In this document: positions 8,315 through 16,665 of the stretch, in pieces
Position numbering within the stretch: the stretch's first letter is position 1
How the letters are laid out: each line of letters opens with the position of its first letter
Assembly (NCBI GenBank): GCA_018651745.1
Contig: JABIDL010000007.1
Location: 1 to 31,649 of the forward strand
DNA from: Candidatus Neomarinimicrobiota bacterium
GTDB lineage: Bacteria; Fidelibacterota; Marinisomatia; Marinisomatales; TCS55
Direction of reading: 5' to 3'
DNA: 31,649 nucleotides
Notes under the pieces: model-generated
The model's database searches: none
Seen by the model: only the letters and a program-made list of their open reading frames with translations
Told to the model about the DNA's origin: nothing
Program-made: the position numbers and the translations under genes

Positions 8315-8965
8315 ATGGTTAAAAAAAATATTCCAATTATTCTGCTGTTATTGATGTTCTTTGCAAATGCACAGGATTTTACAATTGCACGGATTCATTA
8401 TAGCGGTGGCGGTGACTGGTACAGCGATCCAAGCAGCCTTCCCAATCTTCTGAATTACATCCGGCTAAATACAACCATGAAGGTTTCCGCTCAGGAAGCA
8501 CGCGTTCGGGTGCTGGATAAAGAATTGACTGAATTCCCTTTTCTATATTTAACCGGACATGGAAATCTCAGGTTCTCTGATGAGGAATCAATTCGTTTGA
8601 GAGAATTTTTACTGTCTGGCGCTTTTTTGCATGTGGATGATAATTACGGGCTGGATCAATCATTCCGGCGGGAAATACAAAAAATATTTCCTGATAAATC
8701 TCTGGTCGAGCTCCCTCACCATCACCCGATATTTTCGGCATATTATAATTTTCCGAATGGCCTTCCCAAAATACACGAACATGATGGAAAATCACCGCAA
8801 GCATTCGCGATATTTGATGAGGAAAGAATCATGGTTTTGTACACATATGAAAGCGATCTTGGTGATGGATGGGAAGACGCAGAAGTTCATAATGATTCAT
8901 GGTCGATCCGCGAGGCGGCTCTCAAATTTGGTGTAAATATTGTTACCTTTGCATTAACGCAATAG
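8315..8965 (+). CDS. DUF4159 domain secreted protein
   Basis: This 216-residue protein starts with a signal peptide (KKNIPIILLLLMFFANAQ). It carries the DUF4159 pattern: FTIARIHYSGGGDWYSDP, then FLYLTGHGN, an LREFLLSGAFLHVDDN segment and a HHHPIF stretch. The family has no established function. It often sits near MoxR ATPase/DUF58/BatA or DUF4175 genes. Its core (strand, GHG turn, helix, then FLxxGAFLHV) resembles ThuA and class I glutamine-amidotransferase-like folds, which is my inference. I chose ATG 8315 over GTG 8276 because it places the signal peptide at the N-terminus. A GGGGA lies about 13 bases upstream. It is the first gene of a plus-strand operon, 7 bases before the next gene. Confidence 0.85.
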   Translation: MVKKNIPIILLLLMFFANAQDFTIARIHYSGGGDWYSDPSSLPNLLNYIRLNTTMKVSAQEARVRVLDKELTEFPFLYLTGHGNLRFSDEESIRLREFLLSGAFLHVDDNYGLDQSFRREIQKIFPDKSLVELPHHHPIFSAYYNFPNGLPKIHEHDGKSPQAFAIFDEERIMVLYTYESDLGDGWEDAEVHNDSWSIREAALKFGVNIVTFALTQ

Positions 8966-8972
8966 CGATTTA

Positions 8973-11900
8973 ATGAAACCTATCCAAAAGGAATTATCGA
9001 AAATAAAAAAGGCCGCCTTTAGAACGGACCTTTTCACCTTATCTTGGGCGGGATACACCAGCATTATTGTTTTTATACTCACTCTTATTATTCTTGAAGG
9101 CATTTTTTATTTTTCACCTGATGTGCGCTATGGCATTTGGTGGGCATCGCTAATCCTCGGAGTAATAGGACTCACCGTTACAATCTGTTTTGGATTTTTA
9201 ATTTACCATCAAAAAATTCACCGTTATAGATGGTCCACCCTCTCACGTAAAACAGGAAATCTGGCCTTTAAAAATGAAGATGCAGTCTTAAATGCGCTTC
9301 AACTTGAACGATCAACATATCAAAACCAATCTAAAGATTTGAGCATATCTTATATAAAATCTGTTTTAACTGAATTGAAAGCATTAAATCTAAAATCCCT
9401 TTTCCCGATCAAAAGAGCTGAGCGGTGGCAACGAATCACTTTAGGAACATTGGTTGTTTCTATCCTCATTTTATTTTTGACATGGTCTCATAGTGCCGAA
9501 TCAGTTTTCCGTTGGGCACATCCAAAAACCCATTTCTCGGTTCCCACGCCTTTTACTATTGAAAACGAAACCGGGCATATTCATTTATTGGGAGGTGATC
9601 CCACAGAAATTACATTTTCTGTTATGGATGGTAAAACCGATTCTGTTTATCTTGAATTATTATCAGGACCGGAAACAGCCCCTATGATATATGCGTCGGC
9701 TATGGATTCCTCCGGCACATTTCATTTCAAGCTAAAGGAAGTTTTTCAAGATTATTCATACCGAGGATTTGTGCCGGCAACACATTTTTGGGAAGCGTGG
9801 GATAGAATCGAAACACCTATTTCTACAATCACCGTAACAGATCGACCCATAATAGAATCGTTCAGCATTTCTGTCATTCCTCCGAATTACACCAAGCTTC
9901 CTGTAATCACTCAGGAAGGTCAACAAGCCAATGTTGAAGGCGTGTTTGGGTCCATCGTAACCGTAAAATTATCCAGCAATCGTCCCCTAAAAAATGGCCA
10001 TGTAATTTTTCATAATGATACGTTAGCGCTCACTGTGCGTGGTAAAAAGGCCGATGGTAACTTTACCATTACACAGGATGATGAATTCACTATTCATTTG
10101 GAGGATCGTCGAGGAATTCACAACCGGAATCCTGTGCCGTACCGTATTTATATGATTCCGGATATGCATCCCGAACTCAGCGTTATTGAACCTGATCCTG
10201 TTGTTGAACTCGGGAGTGACCAAATGTTATCTATTCACCTCAATTTAAAAGATGACTATGGTTTTTCAACCCTTCAGGTGGGTTACGAAGTTCAAAGACC
10301 AAGTTATATTCAGGCCGAACCTATGCTATCTATATTCTCCATTCCAATTCCGGATCCAGATCTGTTAAACCAACAACTTGAAACCTTGTGGAATTTGAGT
10401 GACCTCGGATTAATGCCGGAAGATGAAGTTCATTATCATTTTGAACTGTATGATAACGATTTATTATCCGGTCCAAAAAAAGCACTTTCAGGAACATTTA
10501 TCGCACGGCTTCCATCTTTATCTGATTTATTTGCCTCTTTTAACGAAGATGAGACAAAATTATTAGATGATGCGGAAATGAATTTAGAAGATCTTGAAGT
10601 AATGAAGGAAAAGTTGGACAAAGTAGAACTTGAACTTAGGAAAGCTGAATCCATCGAATGGGATCAGGAACAGCAAGTGCGGAAATCTATGGAAAAGGTC
10701 CGAGAACAAATAGAAACAATGCAACGCATGGCGGAACAATTAGATGCCCTATCTAATTCGGCGGAAAAACATCAGCTTTTTTCTCCACAACTATTAGAAA
10801 AATTTGAACAACTTCAAGATATGGTCAGCGAACTATTAAATGACGAATTATTACAAAATATGGAAAACGTGGATGAAGCATTATCTAAAATGAATCCTAA
10901 GGAATTGTCAGAAGCCATGAAAGATTTGAATCAGAATATGGAAAAGCTTGAGGCCGATCTCGATCGATTCCTTGACATATTTAAACAAGTTCTTGCAGAG
11001 CAAAAGATGGAAGAATTAAAAACGCGATTAGAACAATTGGTGGATTCACAAGAAAAATTAACGGAAGATATTGAGGTAAACGGTCAAGATGCTGATGCAT
11101 CGGAATTTGCTCGGATGAGTCAAGATGAACAACGCCTTCGCGAGGAATTCTCTAACTTTGACCGTGTATTAAAGGATGCAGAATCTGCAATGGAAGATAT
11201 TCATCCTGAAACATCGGAACAATTAAATGAACTTAGACGATCTAAAGAAATGACAAAAACTCAAATGGATTTCGGCAGAACCATTCAACAATTAAACCAA
11301 AATAATTCTGATGGCGCAATGGGATCATCTGAAGAAGTACAAAAAGACCTTGAACAATTGTTGGAGCAGATTCAAGGAATCCAAAATAATTTTCAACAAC
11401 AGACTGCTAATCAAATTGCTGAAGAATTCAGACACATAATGAGAGATATTCTTTCCCTTTCAAAATCACAGGAAAATTTGACCCAAGAAACATTATCAAT
11501 ATCCAGAAATTCACCACGGCTTAAGGAATCCGCAGTTCAGCAACTGATGCTTCAAGACCAGTTAACCAAGATAATGGAGCAAATGATTGCCTTATCAAAA
11601 AAGACGTTTGCCATTACTCCGGAAATCGGAAAAGCAATGGGGATGACATATGCACAAATGGAATCAGCAAAATCTAAACTTGCAAATCGGAATAATTCCG
11701 GTGCAAAAGGAAACCAGGATGCCGCAATGCAATCACTCAATCAAGCTGCATTATCTGTTAGGAATGCCATGAATGACATTCGCTCGTCTGGGTCTGCAAG
11801 CGGGTTTGAACAATTTATGAAACGGATGGAACAGTTAGCCGGACAACAAGGTGGAATTAATGAGCAGGGAATGCAACTTGCAATGGGGCAGATGGCTGCT

Positions 11901-12404
11901 TCGTTGCAACAGGCGATGATGCAGCGCATGCTTCAGCAGCAAAAAGGAGTTCGCAAATCTCTTCAGGAACTAGCGGAAGAAATGCGGTCATCATCCAATA
12001 AAGGATTGGGTGACTTGAGCAATATTGCAAATGATATGGATGATGTAATCCACGATCTTGAACGCAAACGATTTAACCGAAAAACTGCGGATAAACAAGA
12101 ACGTATTTTATCCAGAATGCTTGACAGTCAAAAATCATTGACGCAAAAGGGCACCAAGGACAAACGAACATCCGAAACCGCAGAAATGATTTCATATGCC
12201 GGCCCCGGAGGGCTTCCCGAAGATCTTGGTCAGAGACAAAACCTAGCAATTGAAGCACTAAATCGAGCGATGAAATCCGGATATTCCAGAGATTATAAAA
12301 CCATGATTCGGCGATATTTTCAAACACTCAGCCAATCTGATGAAATTCTTCCAAATCCTGTGCCTCTAGATACAATGAATATAAATCAACCAACAGAAAA
12401 CTAA
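8973..12404 (+). CDS. Large DUF4175-like membrane-anchored coiled-coil protein
   Basis: This protein has 1143 residues. Transmembrane segments are clear at about 28-47, 54-79 and 154-172. About 180-520 is beta-rich and looks like Ig-type or extracellular domains (for example a stretch ending in DRPIIESFSISVIPPNY). About 525-1090 is an almost continuous, very charged coiled coil, with a Gln/Met-rich section near 950-995 (for example MQLAMGQMAASLQQAMMQ). Topology and length match DUF4175, seen next to DUF4159 in Bacteroidota and related phyla. There is no enzymatic motif I can recognise. It could be a periplasm-spanning scaffold. It starts 7 bases after the DUF4159 stop and ends 6 bases before the TPR gene, which argues for a single complex or pathway. 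Confidence 0.75.
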   Translation: MKPIQKELSKIKKAAFRTDLFTLSWAGYTSIIVFILTLIILEGIFYFSPDVRYGIWWASLILGVIGLTVTICFGFLIYHQKIHRYRWSTLSRKTGNLAFKNEDAVLNALQLERSTYQNQSKDLSISYIKSVLTELKALNLKSLFPIKRAERWQRITLGTLVVSILILFLTWSHSAESVFRWAHPKTHFSVPTPFTIENETGHIHLLGGDPTEITFSVMDGKTDSVYLELLSGPETAPMIYASAMDSSGTFHFKLKEVFQDYSYRGFVPATHFWEAWDRIETPISTITVTDRPIIESFSISVIPPNYTKLPVITQEGQQANVEGVFGSIVTVKLSSNRPLKNGHVIFHNDTLALTVRGKKADGNFTITQDDEFTIHLEDRRGIHNRNPVPYRIYMIPDMHPELSVIEPDPVVELGSDQMLSIHLNLKDDYGFSTLQVGYEVQRPSYIQAEPMLSIFSIPIPDPDLLNQQLETLWNLSDLGLMPEDEVHYHFELYDNDLLSGPKKALSGTFIARLPSLSDLFASFNEDETKLLDDAEMNLEDLEVMKEKLDKVELELRKAESIEWDQEQQVRKSMEKVREQIETMQRMAEQLDALSNSAEKHQLFSPQLLEKFEQLQDMVSELLNDELLQNMENVDEALSKMNPKELSEAMKDLNQNMEKLEADLDRFLDIFKQVLAEQKMEELKTRLEQLVDSQEKLTEDIEVNGQDADASEFARMSQDEQRLREEFSNFDRVLKDAESAMEDIHPETSEQLNELRRSKEMTKTQMDFGRTIQQLNQNNSDGAMGSSEEVQKDLEQLLEQIQGIQNNFQQQTANQIAEEFRHIMRDILSLSKSQENLTQETLSISRNSPRLKESAVQQLMLQDQLTKIMEQMIALSKKTFAITPEIGKAMGMTYAQMESAKSKLANRNNSGAKGNQDAAMQSLNQAALSVRNAMNDIRSSGSASGFEQFMKRMEQLAGQQGGINEQGMQLAMGQMAASLQQAMMQRMLQQQKGVRKSLQELAEEMRSSSNKGLGDLSNIANDMDDVIHDLERKRFNRKTADKQERILSRMLDSQKSLTQKGTKDKRTSETAEMISYAGPGGLPEDLGQRQNLAIEALNRAMKSGYSRDYKTMIRRYFQTLSQSDEILPNPVPLDTMNINQPTEN

Positions 12405-12410
12405 AACACG

Positions 12411-14312
12411 ATGCGCCATTATATTCTATTTCTAATACTTTTTCTGTCCACCGGTATCGGGCAAATTAAAGTATTACCCATGGGTGAAGGAGCTATGCGA
12501 GATGCATTTTTACTCGAACAAAAAGGTGAGCTTGAAACTGCACAAAAAATTTATGAGTCAATTTTTATTGCCAACCCAAAAAATCGGCAAAACTTCAACC
12601 GGTTGAAACGAATCTACCAAAGACAGGAAAAACAGACCGAAGTTGTTGCATTAATTCAAGATTGGCTCATTCAGTTCCCAAATGATATTATGGAGCAAAT
12701 AGATTTAGGGAAAGCTATGTACCAGTTGGGGAAAAAAGAAAAAGCTAAGATGTTTTGGCAAAGCATTGAAAAAAATCATAATAAAAGTCAGCATATTTAT
12801 CAATTATTGTTTAGAAACTACACCAATCTCGGGCTAACAAAAGACGCCCATTTGCTCATTCAAAGAGGTCGGAAAGTCATGCAACAGCCGGACTTTATGT
12901 CCATTGACTTAGCACAATTCTATGATGTGCGGAGATCATTTGATCTTGCTCTTGAGGAATATCTTATCCATTTGCTACATCAACCAAAAAAAGAAAAATA
13001 CATACAAGATAAAATTTTACTTATGAGCGATGAAGAAATTGCCCAGCCCTTAATTGTATTCACATTAAACAAGCATTACCCGGAAAATAAGAAACCCATT
13101 CTCAGGATTTTAGCTGGCTATTATTTTAAACTCGGGAATTTTGATTTGGCTGCTAACCAGCATAAAAAATTAGGATTTGAATCCAAAAATGATGTATCCA
13201 GATTTTTATCATTCGCAAAACATCTACGTTCTGAGAAACAGTATTCCTACGCAATGGATATTTACAGTAGCGTACTTTCAAAATCTAGAGGATCAGAAGG
13301 ATTGGTAACGTCTAAACAATTGGGCGAAGCTTTATTGGGCATGGGGCAAACGTATGAAGATCAAATTGTCATTCAATCGCGACTACCTAAGTTTGCCACT
13401 TATTTCAAAGATAACATTTTTTTTGAAGATCAATTTTTCGGTCAGCCAGACATTTCTAACGCATCGCTATCTTCAACATTTGATTTATACCATGACATTC
13501 TAAAACACAGTTCCGGATCACTTATTTCACCACAAGTTCACATTCGTTTGGCAGAAATTCAGTATCGCTTTACACGTGATTTTGATGGTGCGAGGCGTTC
13601 TCTTAAATTAGCATTATCCGGAAACATTAAACCACATCTCAAACGAGCTGTGTATGCCCGTTTATGCGATTTGTTACTCGCCGAAGGAAACCCAGAACAA
13701 TGCATTATGTTTATCGAAAATGACATCCCTAACGCTATTAAAACAAGTTCTGAGAATAGTCTTGCTATGAAAACGATCCAATCCTTTTTCTTATCCGGGA
13801 ATGCAACTGAAGCGCAAATTCACTTGGATTCGATTTTAGTAAAAATAAAACCGAGTCACCCATATTTTAACGACCTATTAGAATTAGGAGATCTTCTTTC
13901 CCTTCGTCTTGAGGGAAATAGTATTTCAGATTCCACTGCATTTTCTCTGTATCTTCAGGCTGAGGGATTAATTCGACAATCAAAACTTTCTGAAGCAGTG
14001 GAATTGTTGGCTCTTGTTCAGTCTGATTTTCCCGAAGCGCCCATAACTTCTAATGCTGTTTTTCGAGAAGCAATTGTCCGTTTTAGCCTCGGAGAACCTA
14101 GCCGAACGCTTGAACTTTCTGATAAGCTTAGTGGTACTTCATTTGCAAGTCATGGACTTGCTATCCAAGGAGAAGTTTTTGAACAGTTGTTACAAGATCC
14201 AAAAACTGCCCTAATTCATTACCATGCTCTTTTGGAAACTTATCCCTCCTCTCTGTTAGCAGAACCTATTAGACGGCATGCCAGGCAACTAAATGAAAGA
14301 ACAGAAAGTTGA
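12411..14312 (+). CDS. Secreted TPR-repeat protein
   Basis: This 633-residue protein has an N-terminal signal peptide (YILFLILFLSTGIG). The rest is helical hairpin repeats of TPR type, visible for example at AMRDAFLLEQKGELETAQ and YIQ-type units and again near the C-terminus (GLAIQGEVFEQLLQDPKTA). No catalytic motif is visible. It would act in the periplasm or at the envelope as a protein-protein scaffold. It is the third gene of the five-gene operon: six bases follow the DUF4175-like gene, and its TGA shares one base with the next ATG (TGATG at 14310-14314), so translation of the two is coupled. Confidence 0.8.
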   Translation: MRHYILFLILFLSTGIGQIKVLPMGEGAMRDAFLLEQKGELETAQKIYESIFIANPKNRQNFNRLKRIYQRQEKQTEVVALIQDWLIQFPNDIMEQIDLGKAMYQLGKKEKAKMFWQSIEKNHNKSQHIYQLLFRNYTNLGLTKDAHLLIQRGRKVMQQPDFMSIDLAQFYDVRRSFDLALEEYLIHLLHQPKKEKYIQDKILLMSDEEIAQPLIVFTLNKHYPENKKPILRILAGYYFKLGNFDLAANQHKKLGFESKNDVSRFLSFAKHLRSEKQYSYAMDIYSSVLSKSRGSEGLVTSKQLGEALLGMGQTYEDQIVIQSRLPKFATYFKDNIFFEDQFFGQPDISNASLSSTFDLYHDILKHSSGSLISPQVHIRLAEIQYRFTRDFDGARRSLKLALSGNIKPHLKRAVYARLCDLLLAEGNPEQCIMFIENDIPNAIKTSSENSLAMKTIQSFFLSGNATEAQIHLDSILVKIKPSHPYFNDLLELGDLLSLRLEGNSISDSTAFSLYLQAEGLIRQSKLSEAVELLALVQSDFPEAPITSNAVFREAIVRFSLGEPSRTLELSDKLSGTSFASHGLAIQGEVFEQLLQDPKTALIHYHALLETYPSSLLAEPIRRHARQLNERTES

Positions 14313-15562
14313 TGAAACATCTTCTTTTTAGTATTTTGTTAATTGGGATGCTTCCAGGTCAAAAAATTCTCATTCCGATGGATCCTCAACAAAATGATCA
14401 TTTAAAAGCATACGGCATTGCCTTTTGGATTTTGGAGCGCGATATTAATGTAGAATGGCTTCTCAATTATCGTGGAGGATCTTTTTTAACGCAAGGGCAT
14501 TCTGCCATTGAACAAGAATGTAGAGTCCGTGGAGTAACATTTGAACGCGTAAATGCGACTGATATTTTGAATATCATGGGAGAAATAGAACAAAATAATA
14601 TGGATGTAGTCTTGCTTGAAAAAGCACCTAAAATTGCTATTTACACTCCAACGAATAAACAACCCTGGGATGATGCGGTTACACTTGCTCTGACGTATTC
14701 TGAAGTTCCATATACAACCTTGTGGGATGAGGAAGTTTTGACAAGCGGGTTAGATCAATACGATTGGCTGCATCTTCATCACGAAGATTTTACAGGTCAG
14801 TATGGAAAATTTTACCGGAATTATCACACAGCCCCGTGGTACATCAATCAAAAAGCAGATTTTGAATCCATGGCGGCAAAGTTTGGATTTCCATCTGTGC
14901 ATGAAGAAAAAAAGGCAATTGCTAGAGCAATTAAATCTTTCGTTGGACAGGGTGGGTTTTTATTTGCCATGTGTTCAGCAACGGATTCATACGATATTGC
15001 GCTTTCAATGGAAGGCGTTGATGCGGCTCATTCGGTTTTCGATGGATCCCCGGGAGATCTTGATGCTCAAGAAAAACTAAATTTTTCAAAATCATTCGCT
15101 TTTACTGATTATTCAATTATTCCAGATCCCATGATTTACGAATTTTCCAATATTGATTTTCCTCCGAGTAACAACCCTGTCACGAGGGGCGCAGAAGTGG
15201 ATTATTTTTCATTGTTCGAGTTCTCGGCGAAATTTGATCCCGTGCCAACCATGCTTACTCAGAATCATGTAGCAGTGGTGAAGGGGTTTATGGGTCAAAC
15301 TACAGGATTTCATCGAGATTTTATTAAAAAACATATCATTATTATGGGCGAAGATCCGGCATCGCCCCAAGTCAAATATTTGCACGGGAATTTTGGGCAG
15401 GGAACCTTCACATTTTTAGGAGGTCACGATCCCGAAGATTACCAACATTATGTAGGCGATCCACCAACGGATCTTTCACTTCATCGACACTCGCCCGGCT
15501 ACCGCCTCATCCTGAATAATATTCTCTTCCCCGCCGCTCGGAAAAAAGAACGAAAAACGTGA
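14312..15562 (+). CDS. Secreted protein of the family labelled 'asparagine synthetase B' (function unknown)
   Basis: This 416-residue protein has a signal peptide (KHLLFSILLIGMLPG). Strongly conserved-looking blocks include KILIPMDPQQNDHLKAYG, WLLNYRGGSF, PWDDAVTLALTY, DWLHLHHEDFTGQYGKFY, FAMCSATDSYDIA and GGHDPEDYQHYVGDPPTD. I recognise this as a Bacteroidota-type family commonly annotated as asparagine synthetase B. It has no N-terminal catalytic Cys and no PP-loop ATP site of true AsnB, and it is exported, so the name is almost certainly wrong. The stretch FVGQGGFLFAMCSATD resembles the Cys elbow of class I glutamine-amidotransferase-like proteins (inference). The start is ATG 14312, overlapping the previous stop; a TTG one codon earlier is possible. 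Its own stop overlaps the GNAT gene start. Confidence 0.8.
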   Translation: MKHLLFSILLIGMLPGQKILIPMDPQQNDHLKAYGIAFWILERDINVEWLLNYRGGSFLTQGHSAIEQECRVRGVTFERVNATDILNIMGEIEQNNMDVVLLEKAPKIAIYTPTNKQPWDDAVTLALTYSEVPYTTLWDEEVLTSGLDQYDWLHLHHEDFTGQYGKFYRNYHTAPWYINQKADFESMAAKFGFPSVHEEKKAIARAIKSFVGQGGFLFAMCSATDSYDIALSMEGVDAAHSVFDGSPGDLDAQEKLNFSKSFAFTDYSIIPDPMIYEFSNIDFPPSNNPVTRGAEVDYFSLFEFSAKFDPVPTMLTQNHVAVVKGFMGQTTGFHRDFIKKHIIIMGEDPASPQVKYLHGNFGQGTFTFLGGHDPEDYQHYVGDPPTDLSLHRHSPGYRLILNNILFPAARKKERKT

Positions 15563-15993
15563 TACACATCCGGAAATCAGAATTAATTGAATGTGTACAA
15601 TTATCAAAATTGATTCCTGAGTTTGAAAATCCATATCCACTTACAGAGTACAAAATGCGCTGTTCGCAAGTAGCCCATTTATCTTTAATTGCTGATTTTG
15701 AAAAACAACCGGCTGGATTCAAAATCGGGTATGATAGATTTAATGATGGATCATTTTACAGTTGGATGGGCGGTGTACGGGTAGAATACAGAAGGAATGG
15801 AATTGCTAAAGACCTCGCTGATAATCAGGAAAATTGGGCAAAAGAAAACGGATATAAATCCATCAAATTGAAAACAAGGAAAAAGCATCACGCAATGATT
15901 GCCTTCTTGCTGGATCAGGGATATTCAATTACATCTGAAGAGCCAAAAGAAAATCCGCTGGAAACACGAATTTGGATGGATAAAAAAATATAA
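15559..15993 (+). CDS. GNAT family N-acetyltransferase
   Basis: This 144-residue single-domain GNAT enzyme would move an acetyl group from acetyl-CoA to an amine. The acetyl-CoA pyrophosphate loop is RRNGIAKDL in the context GGVRVEYRRNGIA (motif A), and the C-terminal beta strand with FLLDQGYSI (motif B) follows the helix. No signal peptide or membrane segment is seen, so it is cytoplasmic, unlike the rest of its operon. The GTG start at 15559 overlaps the previous TGA as GTGA, so it is coupled to the secreted protein upstream. The substrate is unknown. It is the last gene of the five-gene plus-strand operon. Confidence 0.88.
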   Translation: MIHIRKSELIECVQLSKLIPEFENPYPLTEYKMRCSQVAHLSLIADFEKQPAGFKIGYDRFNDGSFYSWMGGVRVEYRRNGIAKDLADNQENWAKENGYKSIKLKTRKKHHAMIAFLLDQGYSITSEEPKENPLETRIWMDKKI

Positions 15994-16193
15994 ATCATTT
16001 ACGTATTTGGGATTAAAACATAATTTGAAGAAAACTAATCAGTATTTACACCCCTATGAAAGGAGGATTGTATAGATTTGTTTAATAAGTTAAAACCATT
16101 CGTCCTCTCCCCTGCTAATAGGGGAAACACACCGCGTCCGACCTTTGGCGGAATGGGGTCAAAAATAATGGATGGAATTTTTTAGAATATATT
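15994..16193. other. Intergenic region with hairpin and tiny ORF
   Basis: This 200-base spacer holds no convincing gene. A strong Shine-Dalgarno-like AAAGGAGG begins just inside a nine-codon ATG frame at 16056-16085. A small inverted repeat TCCCCT/AGGGGA with a six-base loop lies at 16108-16125 within a stretch that looks like a degraded dispersed repeat (CTCTCCCC..GGGGAAAC). No T-run follows, so it is not a typical terminator. Confidence 0.4.
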
Positions 16194-16613
16194 ATGTGGG
16201 TTCAAAAAAAGATAACACTTTCATCTCACTCCCGTGGCTTCCATGTTATTACAAATGAAATCCTAGGAGAACTCCCGGAACTTGCAAACTTCAAGATCGG
16301 AATCCTGCATGTGTTCATTCAGCATACTTCTGCTTCGCTTGCAATCAATGAAAATGCCGATCCGGATGTTAGGGCAGATTTTGAAGCGCATTTCAATGAG
16401 ATGATCCCCGAAAATCTGCCGTACTACCGCCACACGCTGGAAGGACCAGATGATATGCCCTCTCACATTAAGGCAGCACTCTTGGGATCGGATCTTTCCA
16501 TTCCAATCGAAAATGGAAAACTGGCCTTGGGAACTTGGCAGGGAATTTATTTATGCGAGCATCGAGATCGCGGAGGACAGCGAAAATTGATGTTAACTAT
16601 TCAAGGGGAATGA
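16194..16613 (+). CDS. yjbQ: YjbQ family protein (secondary thiamine-phosphate synthase type)
   Basis: This is a 139-residue single-domain protein of the UPF0047/YjbQ family. Family blocks seen are LHVFIQHTSASLAINENADPD-like (His and Ser/Thr cluster), a central YRHTLEGPDDMPSHIKAALLG segment and the C-terminal LGTWQGIYLCEHRDRGGQR motif. The length is normal (about 130-140). A weak thiamine-phosphate synthase activity is reported for the family, and the true cellular role is unsettled. The only nearby upstream gene ends 200 bases away, so it is probably transcribed alone. No strong ribosome-binding site is visible before the ATG. Confidence 0.93.
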   Translation: MWVQKKITLSSHSRGFHVITNEILGELPELANFKIGILHVFIQHTSASLAINENADPDVRADFEAHFNEMIPENLPYYRHTLEGPDDMPSHIKAALLGSDLSIPIENGKLALGTWQGIYLCEHRDRGGQRKLMLTIQGE

Positions 16614-16665
16614 AAATAATCCTGATGATGAATTTTTTGACAGATTAATAACCATCGCCAGAAAA

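Noticed and set aside
14312-15562. True asparagine synthetase
   Set aside because: No N-terminal glutaminase Cys, no PP-loop, and a signal peptide is present.
16614-16665. Terminator between the convergent yjbQ and DUF4249 genes
   Set aside because: I could not find a stable stem followed by a T-run on either strand.
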